Assembly: GCA_020628545.1 (NCBI GenBank)
Contig: JAHDEX010000001.1
Location: 62,001-126,000 of the forward strand
Direction: 5' to 3'
Source: Paracoccaceae bacterium
GTDB taxonomy: Bacteria > Pseudomonadota > Alphaproteobacteria > Rhodobacterales > Rhodobacteraceae
Length of the DNA: 64,000 nt
The notes under the pieces: generated by a model
What the model saw: the letters and a program-made list of their open reading frames with translations, nothing else
Database searches by the model: none
What the model was told of the DNA's origin: nothing
Shown: positions 32,010-42,129 of the stretch, piece after piece
Layout of the letters: each line of letters opens with the position of its first letter
Position numbering within the stretch: the stretch's first letter is position 1
Program-made: the position numbers and the translations under genes

Positions 32010-33212
32010 ATGAGTTTTGCATTTCTGCGGACAGGCTTTGCCTGTGCATTTGTATTCGCGACAACAATCGGCACTGCAACAGCTTTTGAGACGAAGGCCA
32101 CAGCGGCCTACGTGCTGGATCAGACAACCGGTACGATCCTGCTGGAAAAGAACGCAGATGAACCGCTGCCGCCGGCGTCAATGTCGAAGTTGATGACGAT
32201 ATACATGGCGTTCGAAGCTATTTCGCAAGGCGTCCTGCAAGTTGACGAACGCTTGCAGGTATCGTCTGAAGCGGCAGCTTTTGGCGGGTCGACCATGTTT
32301 CTCGACACAACTGACCGTGTCACTGTCGAAGACCTGCTGCGCGGTGTCATCGTCCTGTCCGGCAACGATGCGAGTGTCGTTCTGGCAGAAGCGCTATCGC
32401 CTGATGGGTCTGAAGCAGGCTTCGCTCGCCGGATGACCGAGCGTGGTCGTCAAATGGGCATGACCAATTCGACCTTCTCAAACTCCAGCGGCTGGCCTGC
32501 GCCAAACCACCGGATGTCGATGCGGGATCTGGGACTTCTCGCCGACCGACTGATCTCTGACTTTCCGACATACTATCCGCTTTTCGCAGAGACAGAGTTT
32601 GCTTTTGACGGGCGCGCTCCTGCGAATTCCCGCAATCGTAACCCGTTGTTGTCTTTGGGGATTGGTGCCGATGGCCTCAAGACCGGTCATACCGAAGAGG
32701 CCGGCTACGGTCTGGTCGGCTCCGCTAAGCAGGGCGACCGCCGGGTTATCTTCGTCATCACGGGACTGGATTCCGTCCAGCAGCGCGCTGAAGAGGCGGA
32801 GAAAATCGTGAACTGGGCATTCCGGCAGTTTGCCCAGCGTAAGATCGTTGATGAAGGAGCATTGATTGCAGAGGCCGATGTCTGGATGGGCGACGTGCCA
32901 ACGGTGGGACTGAGCGTTGCAGAGGATCTGTCGCTTCTTGTCCCTGTTGCCAATCAAAGCAGCCTTGATGCGGAAGTAATTTACACGGGCCCGCTCGAAG
33001 CACCTATTCGCAAGGGCCAGGAGGTCGCCGAACTGGTGATCTCCTTGGATGAGCTTCCCAAACATCGCGTGCCGCTTGTTGCGGCGAATGATGTTGCGCG
33101 CGGTGGGTTTAACTCTCGCGTCCGCGTTGCCGCTGACGTCCTTTGGTCGAAGTTCGGCCCAAGCGCTGGTGAGGAGGCGCCGGCGGAAGACGGCACCGAA
33201 TCCGACGGCTGA
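32010..33212 (+). CDS. D-alanyl-D-alanine carboxypeptidase (PBP5/6 family)
   Basis: 400 residues with a signal peptide (about 1-26, ending ATA). The penicillin-binding motifs are SMSK (Ser57-Lys60), SGN in VLSGNDAS, and KTG in LKTGHT. A C-terminal beta-rich PBP5-type domain (about 275-375) follows, and the tail is acidic rather than a clear amphipathic membrane anchor. The enzyme trims the terminal D-Ala from peptidoglycan stem peptides in the periplasm. It lies between the SPOR lipoprotein and tmk and is likely in the same transcription unit. Confidence 0.93.
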   Translation: MSFAFLRTGFACAFVFATTIGTATAFETKATAAYVLDQTTGTILLEKNADEPLPPASMSKLMTIYMAFEAISQGVLQVDERLQVSSEAAAFGGSTMFLDTTDRVTVEDLLRGVIVLSGNDASVVLAEALSPDGSEAGFARRMTERGRQMGMTNSTFSNSSGWPAPNHRMSMRDLGLLADRLISDFPTYYPLFAETEFAFDGRAPANSRNRNPLLSLGIGADGLKTGHTEEAGYGLVGSAKQGDRRVIFVITGLDSVQQRAEEAEKIVNWAFRQFAQRKIVDEGALIAEADVWMGDVPTVGLSVAEDLSLLVPVANQSSLDAEVIYTGPLEAPIRKGQEVAELVISLDELPKHRVPLVAANDVARGGFNSRVRVAADVLWSKFGPSAGEEAPAEDGTESDG

Positions 33213-33217
33213 TCACG

Positions 33218-33838
33218 ATGCCCCGAGGCCAATTTATCACGTTTGAAGGAATCGATGGATCCGGGAAGTCGACCCAGGTCCGTCGGCTTACGCAGACCTT
33301 GGAAACGCAGGGTATCGAGGTCGTTACAACCCGCGAACCCGGTGGCGCACCCGGAGCAGAAGAGATTCGCCAGTTGGTGCTTACCGGCGACCCTGATCGT
33401 TGGTCTGCAGAAACGGAAATCCTGCTCTTTACAGCGGCGCGCCGTGATCATCTGGAAAAGACCATCCAGCCCGCGCTGGACGCCGGTCGCACCGTAATCT
33501 CCGACAGGTTCGCCGACTCAACCCGCGTTTATCAGGGCGCGACCAGAGGTGACTTGCGTACAAAGGTCGATCAGTTGCATGAGGTCATGATTGGCAAGGA
33601 ACCAGATCTGACTTTCATTATCGACATGGATCCCGCGACCGCCTTGCAGCGCGGACTTGCCCGGAACTCGGGCGAGGACAGGTTTGAGGATTTTGGGCTG
33701 GCGTTTCAGGAAACATTGCGCGCCGGTTTTTTGGCCTTGGCAAACGACTTCTCGGATCGCTGTGTGCTGATCAACGGTGACCGGGACCCAGATACCGTTG
33801 CCGTCGACATTGCTGACGCCTACGCTGCGCGCGTATGA
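33218..33838 (+). CDS. tmk: Thymidylate kinase
   Basis: 206 residues. The P-loop is FEGIDGSGKST (about 8-18), the DR-type motif is in ISDRFADSTRVYQG, and a lid-like region lies around ARNSGEDRFED. It phosphorylates dTMP to dTDP in DNA precursor synthesis. It starts 5 bases after the carboxypeptidase stop and overlaps holB by 4 bases, the common alphaproteobacterial tmk-holB order. Confidence 0.95.
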   Translation: MPRGQFITFEGIDGSGKSTQVRRLTQTLETQGIEVVTTREPGGAPGAEEIRQLVLTGDPDRWSAETEILLFTAARRDHLEKTIQPALDAGRTVISDRFADSTRVYQGATRGDLRTKVDQLHEVMIGKEPDLTFIIDMDPATALQRGLARNSGEDRFEDFGLAFQETLRAGFLALANDFSDRCVLINGDRDPDTVAVDIADAYAARV

Positions 33839-34950
33839 CGGACGACCTTCCCGAACCTGACCGCGTTGAAGGCGCACCACACCCGCGTGAGACAGCCGAA
33901 CTTTTTGGTCAGGCCGCGGCTGAACGGAGCTTTCTGGACGCCTATACGTCAGGGCGCTTGCATTCCGGCTGGTTGATCACGGGGCCACGCGGTGTCGGCA
34001 AAGCCACGCTCGCGTGGAAAATCGCAACTTTTCTGCTTGCCGAGGCGCCCGACGATGGCCTTTTCGGGTCACCGCCAGCGCCATCCTCGTTGCATGTTGA
34101 TCCGGATCACCCTGATGCGCGGCTGGTTCAATCCGGCGCGCATCCGCGTCTGTTGGTGGTTAGACGACCTTATGATGAAAAAACCAAGAAACTGAAAACC
34201 GAAATCACGGTTGACGCTGTCCGAGATATGAAAGGGTTCTTTCATTTGTCCGCGGCAGACGGCGGACGGCGGGTGGTGATTGTCGATGCTGCGGATGAGA
34301 TGAACCGCAGTGCGGCGAATGCAATATTGAAAGAATTGGAAGAACCGCCTGAAAACACAACGATCCTGTTGATTGCCCATCAGCCTTCGCGTCTTCTGCC
34401 AACCATTCGGTCGCGTTGCAGAGAATTGCGTTGCGCACCGTTGGGGACAACAGACTTTGCCGCAGCCCTGGACCAAGCCGGTCAAACGACCAGCTCCGCA
34501 GACGCGCTCCAGGTTCTGGCAGGTGGGTCTGCAGGTGATGCGGTCATTCTGCTCAATCACGACGGCCTCGCCCGCTACGCAGAGATTGTAGCCCTTTTTG
34601 ACAAACTCCCGAATGTTCAGCGGCCTGCCGCATTGGCCCTTGCCAATGCCTGTGTCGGTGCTGCGAATGCAACACGCTATGCCCTCACACTCGACCTCAT
34701 CGATCAGTTCCTGTCCCGCACCGCTCGCGCCGGATTGATGGGCGCACCCGTGAACCAGGGCGCGCCAGGAGAGGCGCTTCTTCTTGGCAGGCTTTGCCCC
34801 GATGATCGTGCATCCCGTGCCTGGGCACAGCTGCAACAAGATCTCTCAACCCGTGTGCGTCACGGCAAAGCGGTCAACCTTGACCCTGCTGCCCTGATCC
34901 TTGATATCGTCTTCAAAATTGAAGACACCGCGCGGGCCGTGATTGCCTGA
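33835..34950 (+). CDS. holB: DNA polymerase III delta-prime subunit
   Basis: 371 residues. The AAA+ fold has a Walker A-like GPRGVGKAT (50-58), VIVDAADEMNRSAANAILKE as the Walker B region, and an SRC motif in TIRSRCRELRC that senses ATP on the neighbouring subunit. It is part of the clamp-loader complex that places the sliding clamp on DNA. The zinc-binding cysteine set seen in many delta-prime proteins is not evident between residues 60 and 90. It overlaps tmk by 4 bases and precedes the TatD gene by 12. Confidence 0.93.
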   Translation: MTDDLPEPDRVEGAPHPRETAELFGQAAAERSFLDAYTSGRLHSGWLITGPRGVGKATLAWKIATFLLAEAPDDGLFGSPPAPSSLHVDPDHPDARLVQSGAHPRLLVVRRPYDEKTKKLKTEITVDAVRDMKGFFHLSAADGGRRVVIVDAADEMNRSAANAILKELEEPPENTTILLIAHQPSRLLPTIRSRCRELRCAPLGTTDFAAALDQAGQTTSSADALQVLAGGSAGDAVILLNHDGLARYAEIVALFDKLPNVQRPAALALANACVGAANATRYALTLDLIDQFLSRTARAGLMGAPVNQGAPGEALLLGRLCPDDRASRAWAQLQQDLSTRVRHGKAVNLDPAALILDIVFKIEDTARAVIA

Positions 34951-34962
34951 AAGGCCGCCTTG

Positions 34963-35751
34963 ATGACCCAGCCCATACTGGTGGATAGCCATTGCCACCT
35001 CGATTTCCCTGACTTCGACGACGAGCGTGCAGCTGTCGTTCAGCGTGCCTTGGATGCGGGCATCACGCGGATGGTGACCATTTGCACGCGTTTGCGGAAT
35101 GAACCCAAAGTGCGCGCCATCTCGGAAGAGTTTGCGCCCGTCTTTTATGCCTGCGGCACCCATCCAATGTCCGTCGCGCAGGAGCCGATGGCCACGGTAG
35201 ACGAGCTTATTAAAATTGCACAACACCCAAAGATGGTCGGCATAGGGGAAACTGGCCTCGACTACCACTACACGTCAGAATCCGCGGAGTTGCAGAAGAC
35301 CTCCTTGCGACTGCATATCGCTGCCGCGCGGGAGACAAAGCTGCCTTTGATCATCCATGCGAGGGCCGCAGATGATGACATGGCGCAAATTCTGACTGAT
35401 GAGTTTAAGAATGGCCCCTATACCTGCGTGATGCATTGCTTTTCCAGCGGCGCCGCGCTTGCAAAAGCGGCGCTGGACCTCGACTTCTATCTCTCCATGT
35501 CAGGAATCGCGGCATTCCCGAAAAGTCAGGCTTTGCGCGATATCTTTGCGACCGCACCGCTCGACCGCGTCCTTGTTGAAACAGACAGTCCTTACCTCGC
35601 ACCGCCACCGCACCGCGGGAAACGCAATGAACCGGCGTACACCGCTCATACTGCTGCGAAAGGGGCCGAGGTTTTTGGCGTCACAATGCAAGAGTTCGCT
35701 GCCGCTACCACCGCAAATTTTGACCGCCTGTTCTGGAAGGCGACTGGATGA
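34963..35751 (+). CDS. TatD family metal-dependent hydrolase
   Basis: 262 residues from ATG 34963; a TTG three bases earlier is in frame but less likely. Metal ligands are DSHCHLDF (His10, His12), GETGLDYHY with its Glu, the His in LIIHARAADDD, MHCFSSG, and Asp in VETDSPYLAP. TatD-type enzymes are DNases or D-aminoacyl-tRNA deacylase-like hydrolases with two metals. The stop overlaps the MBL gene by 4 bases. Confidence 0.93.
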   Translation: MTQPILVDSHCHLDFPDFDDERAAVVQRALDAGITRMVTICTRLRNEPKVRAISEEFAPVFYACGTHPMSVAQEPMATVDELIKIAQHPKMVGIGETGLDYHYTSESAELQKTSLRLHIAAARETKLPLIIHARAADDDMAQILTDEFKNGPYTCVMHCFSSGAALAKAALDLDFYLSMSGIAAFPKSQALRDIFATAPLDRVLVETDSPYLAPPPHRGKRNEPAYTAHTAAKGAEVFGVTMQEFAAATTANFDRLFWKATG

Positions 35752-36566
35752 GCGACACTATCAGTTTTCGTATCTTGGGCTGCGGCTCATCCGGAGGGGT
35801 GCCGCGCTTATCGGATGAGCCAGGTGGAAGCTGGGGGAAATGCGACCCGACAGAGCCGAAGAACCGTCGGCGACGGTGCTCACTTCTTGTGACCCGCTCG
35901 GGCGCGCATGGCCAAACACGCGTCCTGATCGACACCACGCCTGACATGCGAGAACAGCTTCTTGATGCAAACGTCGGAACACTCGACGCCGTTGTGTTCA
36001 CCCATGCCCATGCTGATCACACACACGGCCTCGATGACCTGCGTATGATCGTCTTCAACATGCGCAAGCGTTTGCCCGTCTATGCAGATGCGCCAACGAC
36101 AGAGGCAATTACAGATCGGTTTGGGTATGCATTTGTGCAGCCCGAGGGGTCGAGCTATCCCCCGATTTGTGACCTGACACTGATCGATGGTCCCTTCACA
36201 ATATCCGGCGCGGGCGGCGACATACCATTTACAGCCGTCCTACCCGTCGCACATGGCGCCATGCCAACGGTGGGCTTTCGGATTGCGGACACCGTATATA
36301 TGCCAGATGTCGCTGAAATCCCTGAAGATTCCTGGTCCAAGCTCGACAACCTTGACCTCTTCATCATTGATGCTCTGCGCCGCGATCCGCACCCGACCCA
36401 CACACATCTGGCCCGCACTTTGGGTTGGATTGATCAGCTGAAACCGAGACAGGCGGTGCTGACCAATATGCATAACGATTTGGACTATGCGACGGTCGCT
36501 GCCGAGACGCCCGATCACATTCAACCAGCCTACGACGGGCTGACGCTAACGCTGCCGATCAGCTAA
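35748..36566 (+). CDS. MBL-fold metallohydrolase (PhnP-like)
   Basis: 272 residues. It begins with ILGCGSSGGVPR, typical of PhnP-like phosphodiesterases, and has the metal motif THAHADH (His86, His88, Asp90, His91). Further ligands are in PVAHGAMPTVGF and in the C-terminal NMHNDLDY. A likely activity is hydrolysis of cyclic phosphodiesters; the physiological substrate is unknown. It is coupled to the TatD gene by a 4-base overlap, an arrangement conserved in alphaproteobacteria. Confidence 0.9.
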   Translation: MSDTISFRILGCGSSGGVPRLSDEPGGSWGKCDPTEPKNRRRRCSLLVTRSGAHGQTRVLIDTTPDMREQLLDANVGTLDAVVFTHAHADHTHGLDDLRMIVFNMRKRLPVYADAPTTEAITDRFGYAFVQPEGSSYPPICDLTLIDGPFTISGAGGDIPFTAVLPVAHGAMPTVGFRIADTVYMPDVAEIPEDSWSKLDNLDLFIIDALRRDPHPTHTHLARTLGWIDQLKPRQAVLTNMHNDLDYATVAAETPDHIQPAYDGLTLTLPIS

Positions 36567-36593
36567 CCCGCGCGTTTCGAAAAGGACGTCACG

Positions 36594-37529
36594 ATGGCCC
36601 TACTTCTGACTGTGATCGTCCCCGTTTTTCTGGTAATCGGTTTTGGGTACCTGGCAGTCTGGCGCGGCTGGTTCAACGACGCCGGTGTTGATGGCCTCAT
36701 CAAGTTTACACAGACCTTCGCCATCCCCTGCCTCCTTTTCAAAGCAATCTCGACACTCGACCTTGGGCAGGAGTTTGATCTTGCCCTCCTCGGATCGTTC
36801 TACTTTGGGGCGGTGTCAGGGTTCGTGGCAGGACTGCTTTTGGCGCGGTATGTTTTCAGCAGGCCTTGGGACGATGCCGTTGCAATTGGCTTTGTCGGCC
36901 TCTTCTCAAACTCCCTCCTGCTCGGCCTGCCCATCACGGAACGCGCCTATGGCACGGACGCCCTCGACGCCAATTACGCAATCATCTCAGTCCACGCGCC
37001 ATTATGCTACCTGATCGGGATCACCGCGATGGAAGTGGTGCGAAACAAGGGCGGCTCCCTTTCCGCGCTTCCCGGGAAAATCGCGAATGCGATGTTTCAC
37101 AATGCGTTGGTGGTCGGGATTTCGCTTGGATTTGTCGTCAACCTGGGCGGAATACCGATGCCGGGCGTCTTCACCGATGCGCTTGATCTGATCACACGAG
37201 CGGCGCTGCCTGCTGCGCTTTTTGGGTTGGGCGGCGTTCTCTACCGCTACCGGCCAGAAGGCGACATGAAAACTATTCTAGCGATCGTGACGGTCTCATT
37301 GGTGCTGCATCCGCTGATCGTGTGGGTGACGGGCCGCATGGCCGGGCTCAGCGAAGAGGCTTTCCGATCCGCTGTTCTTACCGCTGCGATGGCCCCCGGT
37401 GTCAACGCATACGTGTTCTCAAACATGTACGGCAAAGCGCGCCGCGTCGCTGCCTCTGCGGTCTTGATCGGAACGGGGCTGTCGATCTTTACAATATGGA
37501 TCTGGCTCGCCCTGTTGGGGACAGCGTAA
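36594..37529 (+). CDS. AEC family transporter (auxin efflux carrier-like)
   Basis: 311 residues with about ten membrane helices in two five-helix halves. FAIPCLLFKAIS and GLFSNSLLLGLPI contain the broken-helix features of the family, and the C-terminal half has MAPGVNAYVFSNMYG. AEC proteins carry organic acids such as malate or malonate, usually for efflux or proton symport. The substrate is not evident. It lies 27 bases after the MBL gene and 20 before the tRNA-Leu. Confidence 0.9.
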   Translation: MALLLTVIVPVFLVIGFGYLAVWRGWFNDAGVDGLIKFTQTFAIPCLLFKAISTLDLGQEFDLALLGSFYFGAVSGFVAGLLLARYVFSRPWDDAVAIGFVGLFSNSLLLGLPITERAYGTDALDANYAIISVHAPLCYLIGITAMEVVRNKGGSLSALPGKIANAMFHNALVVGISLGFVVNLGGIPMPGVFTDALDLITRAALPAALFGLGGVLYRYRPEGDMKTILAIVTVSLVLHPLIVWVTGRMAGLSEEAFRSAVLTAAMAPGVNAYVFSNMYGKARRVAASAVLIGTGLSIFTIWIWLALLGTA

Positions 37530-37549
37530 TCATTTGGTGTTGGGGATGT

Positions 37550-37635
37550 GGTGCGGTCGGGGGGACTCGAACCCCCACTCCTGTTACAGAACAGCGACCT
37601 CAACGCTGCGCGTCTACCAATTCCGCCACGACCGC
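37550..37635 (-). tRNA. tRNA-Leu, anticodon GAG
   Basis: The minus strand gives an 86-base class II tRNA. The acceptor GCGGTCG pairs perfectly with CGACCGC, the discriminator is A, and CCA is encoded (37550-37552). The D arm contains AATTGGTAGAC and the anticodon loop TTGAGGT with anticodon GAG. The long variable arm and T arm (GGGGG-TTCGAGT-CCCCC) complete the fold. Confidence 0.95.
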
Positions 37636-37696
37636 TAAACCATGTCTCGGTAGTGGGCGCGATATAGACGACGGCCTGCACGATGCCAAGACCAAA

Positions 37697-38182
37697 TCAG
37701 CGGATGATTTGAAGTCGCGGTTTGCGTCGCAAAATGACCACCAATCCCGTCGCCAACACCACCATCACACCAAGAGCCAAGACGATCTTTTCGCCAAAGA
37801 TCAAAGCGTGGAGGTCACGCCCGGGCAGCAAGGTGAAGATCCCCGCAATTCCAAGCGCCTGCAGGTACAAACTGCGCAATTCTGCGCCATGCGCAAGATA
37901 CCGTCCCGCTCTCACATGACGCAGCGCTTGGAAGATCGACCAATAGGTCATGAGGGAGAAAATATGGATCGGACTGAACGGGCCAATGAGGCGGATCTCC
38001 GTGATGAACCAGGCAGAGGTTGCGACCACCAACATCAGCACAAGCCATGTGGCCCCCACAAACCGATGCCATCTGTCTCGTCTTTTGCGCCAAATCGCCA
38101 TGGGCCCGATGAGAAGCGCCAAAACGGCCGCCCCGGCGTGGATCTGAACGACCAAAGGCCATTGTGCCAGCTCTGAAACCAT
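37697..38182 (-). CDS. DUF2306 membrane protein
   Basis: 161 residues with four predicted membrane helices, starting MVSELAQWPLVVQIHAGAA. Conserved His residues in QIHAG, RWHRFVG and FSPIHIFSLMTYW are typical of DUF2306 membrane proteins, which may bind haem, though this is not established. The frame is open much further upstream, but AAGGA 7 bases before the ATG at 38182 and the family N-terminus favour this start. Neighbours are tRNA-Leu and a divergent LytTR gene; no functional link is evident. Confidence 0.8.
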   Translation of the reverse strand: MVSELAQWPLVVQIHAGAAVLALLIGPMAIWRKRRDRWHRFVGATWLVLMLVVATSAWFITEIRLIGPFSPIHIFSLMTYWSIFQALRHVRAGRYLAHGAELRSLYLQALGIAGIFTLLPGRDLHALIFGEKIVLALGVMVVLATGLVVILRRKPRLQIIR

Positions 38183-38297
38183 GTCGAAATCCTTTGATGA
38201 CAACCAGACTTGCCAGCCCGCAAGGGGCATGACAGGCTTTTGGCAAGGCGGGCCGATTTGACGCAACGCCGGATACGTGAACAACCGGGACAGATGC

Positions 38298-39089
38298 GTG
38301 ACTGACCGCCCCCTGCAACTGGCGCTTCGTGAACTGCGTGCTGATTTCACCAATCCCAAAGGTCTTCTGGCCCTCGCAGGGCTTGGTGTTTTGCTGGGAA
38401 TATCCGGACCGTTTGAAACTTACAGCTATCTCGGCGTGGTTCCTCGGATCATTTATTGGCTGGCGGTGACTTACCTGACTTACGCGGTCGGGGCCTTCAC
38501 AAACATGTATTTGCAGTACCGGTTCGGCGACCGGCTGGGACCGTTCCCGATCGAAGCACTGGTTTGCGGCTTTGCGACCGGGATCGGCGTCATGGCCGTC
38601 CTGACCATCATCAACTTCGTCGCGTTTGGGTGGTACTTCCGGACCATTGACGACGCAATGATGATGTTCGGCATCGTTGTGTTGATTAGCGTCATCATCG
38701 TCGCACTTCTGATGACGCTGACGCCTCTGCCCGGCACCAATACAACCGAAAAGAACGCCCTGCCCCCATTGCTTGACCGACTTGCAATCGACAAGTGCGC
38801 CGCACTGGTGGCGCTAAGCGTGCAAGATCACTATGTGAATGTCACAACGCGCAACGGACAAGAGATGCTTTTGATGCGGTTATCTGATGCCATACGGGAA
38901 ACGGCCCCGACGCGAGGCATGCAAGTTCATCGGTCGCATTGGGTGGCGCTCGATCAGATTGCAAAGGTCGACCGGGTCGGTGACCGCGCCATATTGACGA
39001 TGTCAGATGGATCTGAAGTCCCCGTAAGTCGAAGCTACATCCCTGCCCTCCGCGATGCAGGGATCATCCCAAGGTCTGGCCGTGGTTGA
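38298..39089 (+). CDS. Membrane-bound LytTR-domain transcription regulator
   Basis: About 263 residues from GTG 38298; an in-frame GTG at 38277 would add seven. Four membrane helices fill residues 20-145 (for example [17 protein letters not shown] and [14 protein letters not shown]). A C-terminal LytTR DNA-binding domain follows (about 165-260) with [13 protein letters not shown] and [13 protein letters not shown]. There is no receiver domain, so the signal probably comes through the membrane part. Such membrane-LytTR proteins occur in Rhodobacterales with unknown targets. The end overlaps the probable lipB start region by 35 bases. Confidence 0.85.
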   Translation: MTDRPLQLALRELRADFTNPKGLLALAGLGVLLGISGPFETYSYLGVVPRIIYWLAVTYLTYAVGAFTNMYLQYRFGDRLGPFPIEALVCGFATGIGVMAVLTIINFVAFGWYFRTIDDAMMMFGIVVLISVIIVALLMTLTPLPGTNTTEKNALPPLLDRLAIDKCAALVALSVQDHYVNVTTRNGQEMLLMRLSDAIRETAPTRGMQVHRSHWVALDQIAKVDRVGDRAILTMSDGSEVPVSRSYIPALRDAGIIPRSGRG

Positions 39090-39777
39090 GTGGAAGATTA
39101 CGTCGGGCCTTGTCCCGTATGAGACGGCACTCGCTGAGATGGAGGCACGTGTCGCGGGTATCGCCGATGGGTCTGCCGACGAGCTGATTTGGCTTCTCGA
39201 ACACCCCCCTCTTTATACCGCCGGGACCTCTGCGAAGTCTGCGGACCTACTCGATCCGAACAGGTTTCCTGTCTATGATGCGCGGCGTGGCGGAGAGTAT
39301 ACCTACCACGGCCCCGGTCAGCGCGTTGTCTATGTCATGCTTGATGTTGGCCAACGCGGCCGCGATGTCCGCAAATTCGTGCATGACCTTGAAACCTGGG
39401 TGATTGCTGCGCTGGCTGAATTCAATGTGGATGGCGCTATCCGCCCCGGACGCGTGGGTGTTTGGGTTGATCGGCCAGACAGGCCTCGTACTGCAACCGG
39501 CGCAATAGCCGAGGACAAGATCGCCGCAATTGGCATTCGCTTGCGCAAGTGGGTCAGCTTTCACGGAATTTCCATCAACGTGGAACCGGACCTCACCCAT
39601 TTCGCAGGAATTGTGCCTTGCGGTATCACGGCACATGGGGTGACCTCACTTGTCGATCTCGGGCTGCCTGTGACTATGGAAGACCTCGATGTTGCGCTCC
39701 GAAAAACATTCGCGCAGGTCTTTAACGACGCGGACCGCGAATACCACGAAAGCACAACCCGCGCGATCTGGAGATGA
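39055..39777 (+). CDS. lipB: Lipoyl(octanoyl) transferase
   Basis: Up to 240 residues. It contains the [18 protein letters not shown] core, RVGVWVD, the catalytic Lys in [13 protein letters not shown] and the catalytic Cys in GIVPCGIT. It moves the octanoyl group from acyl carrier protein to lipoyl domains. The ATG at 39055 overlaps the LytTR gene by 35 bases. A GTG at 39082 (codon 10), with AAGG shortly upstream, gives [10 protein letters not shown], which looks more like the family start; the true start remains open. Confidence 0.93.
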   Translation: MQGSSQGLAVVEWKITSGLVPYETALAEMEARVAGIADGSADELIWLLEHPPLYTAGTSAKSADLLDPNRFPVYDARRGGEYTYHGPGQRVVYVMLDVGQRGRDVRKFVHDLETWVIAALAEFNVDGAIRPGRVGVWVDRPDRPRTATGAIAEDKIAAIGIRLRKWVSFHGISINVEPDLTHFAGIVPCGITAHGVTSLVDLGLPVTMEDLDVALRKTFAQVFNDADREYHESTTRAIWR

Positions 39778-39839
39778 AGTAACCGCCTGGTAATTAGAGG
39801 CGTGTATAGCTGGCTCACATTTTCTGAAGGAGCCCAGCT

Positions 39840-40283
39840 ATGAGAATCGTCCTGCCTTTCATTGCAGCAGCGACCATCACCGCAACATCTGCTGTCGCAC
39901 GTGAAGATTTCGGCAGCCAAGCAGATGCGCAAGAGATCGCGGCAATGATGACCGAAATTGTGCAAGCCGGCGGCGTCGGGGCCGCGATTGACGCTATGCA
40001 CGCGACTGACAAACCGTTTGCAGAGTCGGTTCTTGGTATTCACGTCTTTGAAGACGGCATCATTGTTGCCGACAATCGCGAACCCGAACTGATTGCGTCT
40101 TCCTACGAAGAAGTCGCAGACCTGACGGGAGAACCGATGTGGCCACGCATCGTTGCCGCTGCAGACCAAAGCGGCGATGCCGTGTTGGAATGGTATCACT
40201 ACGATACCGAAGCCGAATACACCTACCTTTGCCATAGCGAATGGGCTGATGGCGACACGGTTTTAGTGATGGTCTGCCGCTGA
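39840..40283 (+). CDS. Secreted single-Cache-domain protein
   Basis: 147 residues with a signal peptide (about 1-20, ending AVA). The rest resembles a stand-alone single-Cache sensor: [21 protein letters not shown], an acidic loop [15 protein letters not shown], a beta strand [16 protein letters not shown], and a C-terminal [12 protein letters not shown]. Two cysteines in the last strands may form a disulphide. The gene ends 4 bases before the earliest possible start of the chemoreceptor gene. It may act as a soluble periplasmic ligand sensor for that receptor, or regulate a kinase, which is inference. Confidence 0.75.
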   Translation: MRIVLPFIAAATITATSAVAREDFGSQADAQEIAAMMTEIVQAGGVGAAIDAMHATDKPFAESVLGIHVFEDGIIVADNREPELIASSYEEVADLTGEPMWPRIVAAADQSGDAVLEWYHYDTEAEYTYLCHSEWADGDTVLVMVCR

Positions 40284-40294
40284 TCACGTGAGAC

Positions 40295-40300
40295 AGGAGG
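40295..40300 (+). promoter_or_regulatory. Shine-Dalgarno deciding a TTG start for the chemoreceptor
   Basis: AGGAGG is followed after 8 bases by TTG at 40309. The in-frame GTG at 40288 lies upstream of this ribosome site and has no comparable signal, so TTG is the better start. Confidence 0.6.
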
Positions 40301-40308
40301 TGCAACGC

Positions 40309-42129
40309 TTGCAGTTTCTCAGATCATTATCATTTCGGACAATTGGCACGACCCTGTTGGTCCTCGGGGCTTGCCTTATTGTCCTGTACAATTTTGCATA
40401 CTCAGCGATTTTGTCCGAGAAACAGGATGTGTTCGACCGCAATGCGCGCATCTTCACGACTTTCATCGCCGATCAGATCAATACCGGCACGCGTTTGAAG
40501 CGCGAACAAATGATTGCACCGCAGCTCGACACGGTTCTGAACAATCCTGACATTGATGCTGCCGCGCTCCGCGTCACGCATGTGGACGGTATCGAAGTCG
40601 CCAACCGCGTGGCAGCGGCTTTCGAAAGTCGTACCATACCAGAATTTCGGCAACCGACATTTGGTGACGATGTCATCGTCGTTGATTTTGATGGCGTCCT
40701 TCAAGTTTATGCGCCCATCGTGCTTGGCGCAGGATCGGATGCCGTACTGGTTGGAGAACTTGCGATAACGTGGGACAAGTCTCGGTTCGTGGCAACCGTT
40801 GCCAACTTGTTTGATGTTCTGCGCCTGGCCTTCTTGTTGACCGCGCTTGTCGTTGCGGTCGCCGTTTTCGCGACGCTTAGCATACTGGTGACGCGTCCTT
40901 TGCAGAAGGTCGTCAAAGCTCTCAGTGCAGTTTCTGCAGGCGAAGATCGGGTTGCATTGCCGAAAACGAAAACACTCGAAGTGCGGCAGATGGTTGATGC
41001 GACTGAAATGTTCATTGCGAAAGCAAAGGAAGACGACGCGCAACTGAAAGACATCTCACGCGTTCTGCGTGATGCAAAACGCGGTGACTTTTCGAAACGG
41101 ATCACCATCGATGGGGCCCAACACGAGGAAGAGAACGTGCTGCGTAGTATGGTGAATGAACTGCTCGAAGCCGTGGATGCGGGCCTCAGCGAAACCATTC
41201 GCGTCATAGATGCACTGTCCAAACGGGACCTGTCCGCCGAAATGACCGGAGACTTTCAAGGCGCATTTGCGAACCTCAAAGGGAACGTCAATCATTCCCT
41301 CTCAACGCTCGATGACACCATCACGACGGTTCTGTTCAACGCCGAACATGTAAAGGCAGTGGCCAAAACGCTGTCGGACTCCTCTGGTGACCTCGCAGAT
41401 CGCACGCAGCAAAATGCCGCAACTCTCGAAGAAACCAGTGCTGCTGTGTCGGAGATTTCCCGACGCCTACAAGACTCCGCTGACCTTTCGGTAGACGCAC
41501 AAAGGCGCTCAAGTTCTGCAAGACAGGAAGCGGAAAAAAGCCGCAAAGTCATTGAAGAGCTCGTGGCGGCCATGAACTCGATCCACAAATATTCAAATGA
41601 CATCGCGGATATCATCACGTTCATCGACGACGTGGCCTTTCAGACAAACCTTCTTGCCCTCAACGCCGGTGTTGAAGCGGCGCGCGCGGGAGAACACGGT
41701 CGCGGCTTTGCCGTCGTTGCCTCAGAAGTTCGCGGCCTTGCAATGCGGACGTCCGAGTCTGCGGGCCAGGTGAAGTCGCTTATCAGCAACAGTGCCACCG
41801 AAGTGAATACTGGCGTCGCGCGCGTGGGCGAAGCGGGGGTTGCAATCAAAAGCCTCGTCGACGCAATCTCTCAAGTCGCGGAAAGCATTCAGGAGATATC
41901 CGACGGCGCGAAAGAGCAATCGTTGAATGTCACCGAAATCAGCACCGCATTGGACCAACTTGATCGCAACACGCAACACAACGCCGCCATGGTTGAGGAA
42001 ACAAGTGCGCAGACACGCGAACTCGACGCCGGTGCGCGCGACATGCTGACCTCGCTTCAACAGTTCAATTTGGCCAGCCACGTGAAAATGAGCGGGGCCG
42101 ATCGGACGAGTTTGCGCGCGGCTTCATAG
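40309..42129 (+). CDS. Methyl-accepting chemotaxis protein
   Basis: About 606 residues from TTG 40309. The first membrane helix is near 8-30, followed by a periplasmic sensing domain of about 145 residues and a second helix ([20 protein letters not shown], near 176-195). HAMP and HAMP-like linkers follow, then the cytoplasmic signalling coiled coil, with a hairpin tip around [20 protein letters not shown]. No C-terminal CheR-docking pentapeptide is seen (the end is TSLRAAS). It follows the secreted Cache protein as a likely two-gene operon. No other chemotaxis gene is in the window. Confidence 0.9.
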   Translation: MQFLRSLSFRTIGTTLLVLGACLIVLYNFAYSAILSEKQDVFDRNARIFTTFIADQINTGTRLKREQMIAPQLDTVLNNPDIDAAALRVTHVDGIEVANRVAAAFESRTIPEFRQPTFGDDVIVVDFDGVLQVYAPIVLGAGSDAVLVGELAITWDKSRFVATVANLFDVLRLAFLLTALVVAVAVFATLSILVTRPLQKVVKALSAVSAGEDRVALPKTKTLEVRQMVDATEMFIAKAKEDDAQLKDISRVLRDAKRGDFSKRITIDGAQHEEENVLRSMVNELLEAVDAGLSETIRVIDALSKRDLSAEMTGDFQGAFANLKGNVNHSLSTLDDTITTVLFNAEHVKAVAKTLSDSSGDLADRTQQNAATLEETSAAVSEISRRLQDSADLSVDAQRRSSSARQEAEKSRKVIEELVAAMNSIHKYSNDIADIITFIDDVAFQTNLLALNAGVEAARAGEHGRGFAVVASEVRGLAMRTSESAGQVKSLISNSATEVNTGVARVGEAGVAIKSLVDAISQVAESIQEISDGAKEQSLNVTEISTALDQLDRNTQHNAAMVEETSAQTRELDAGARDMLTSLQQFNLASHVKMSGADRTSLRAAS

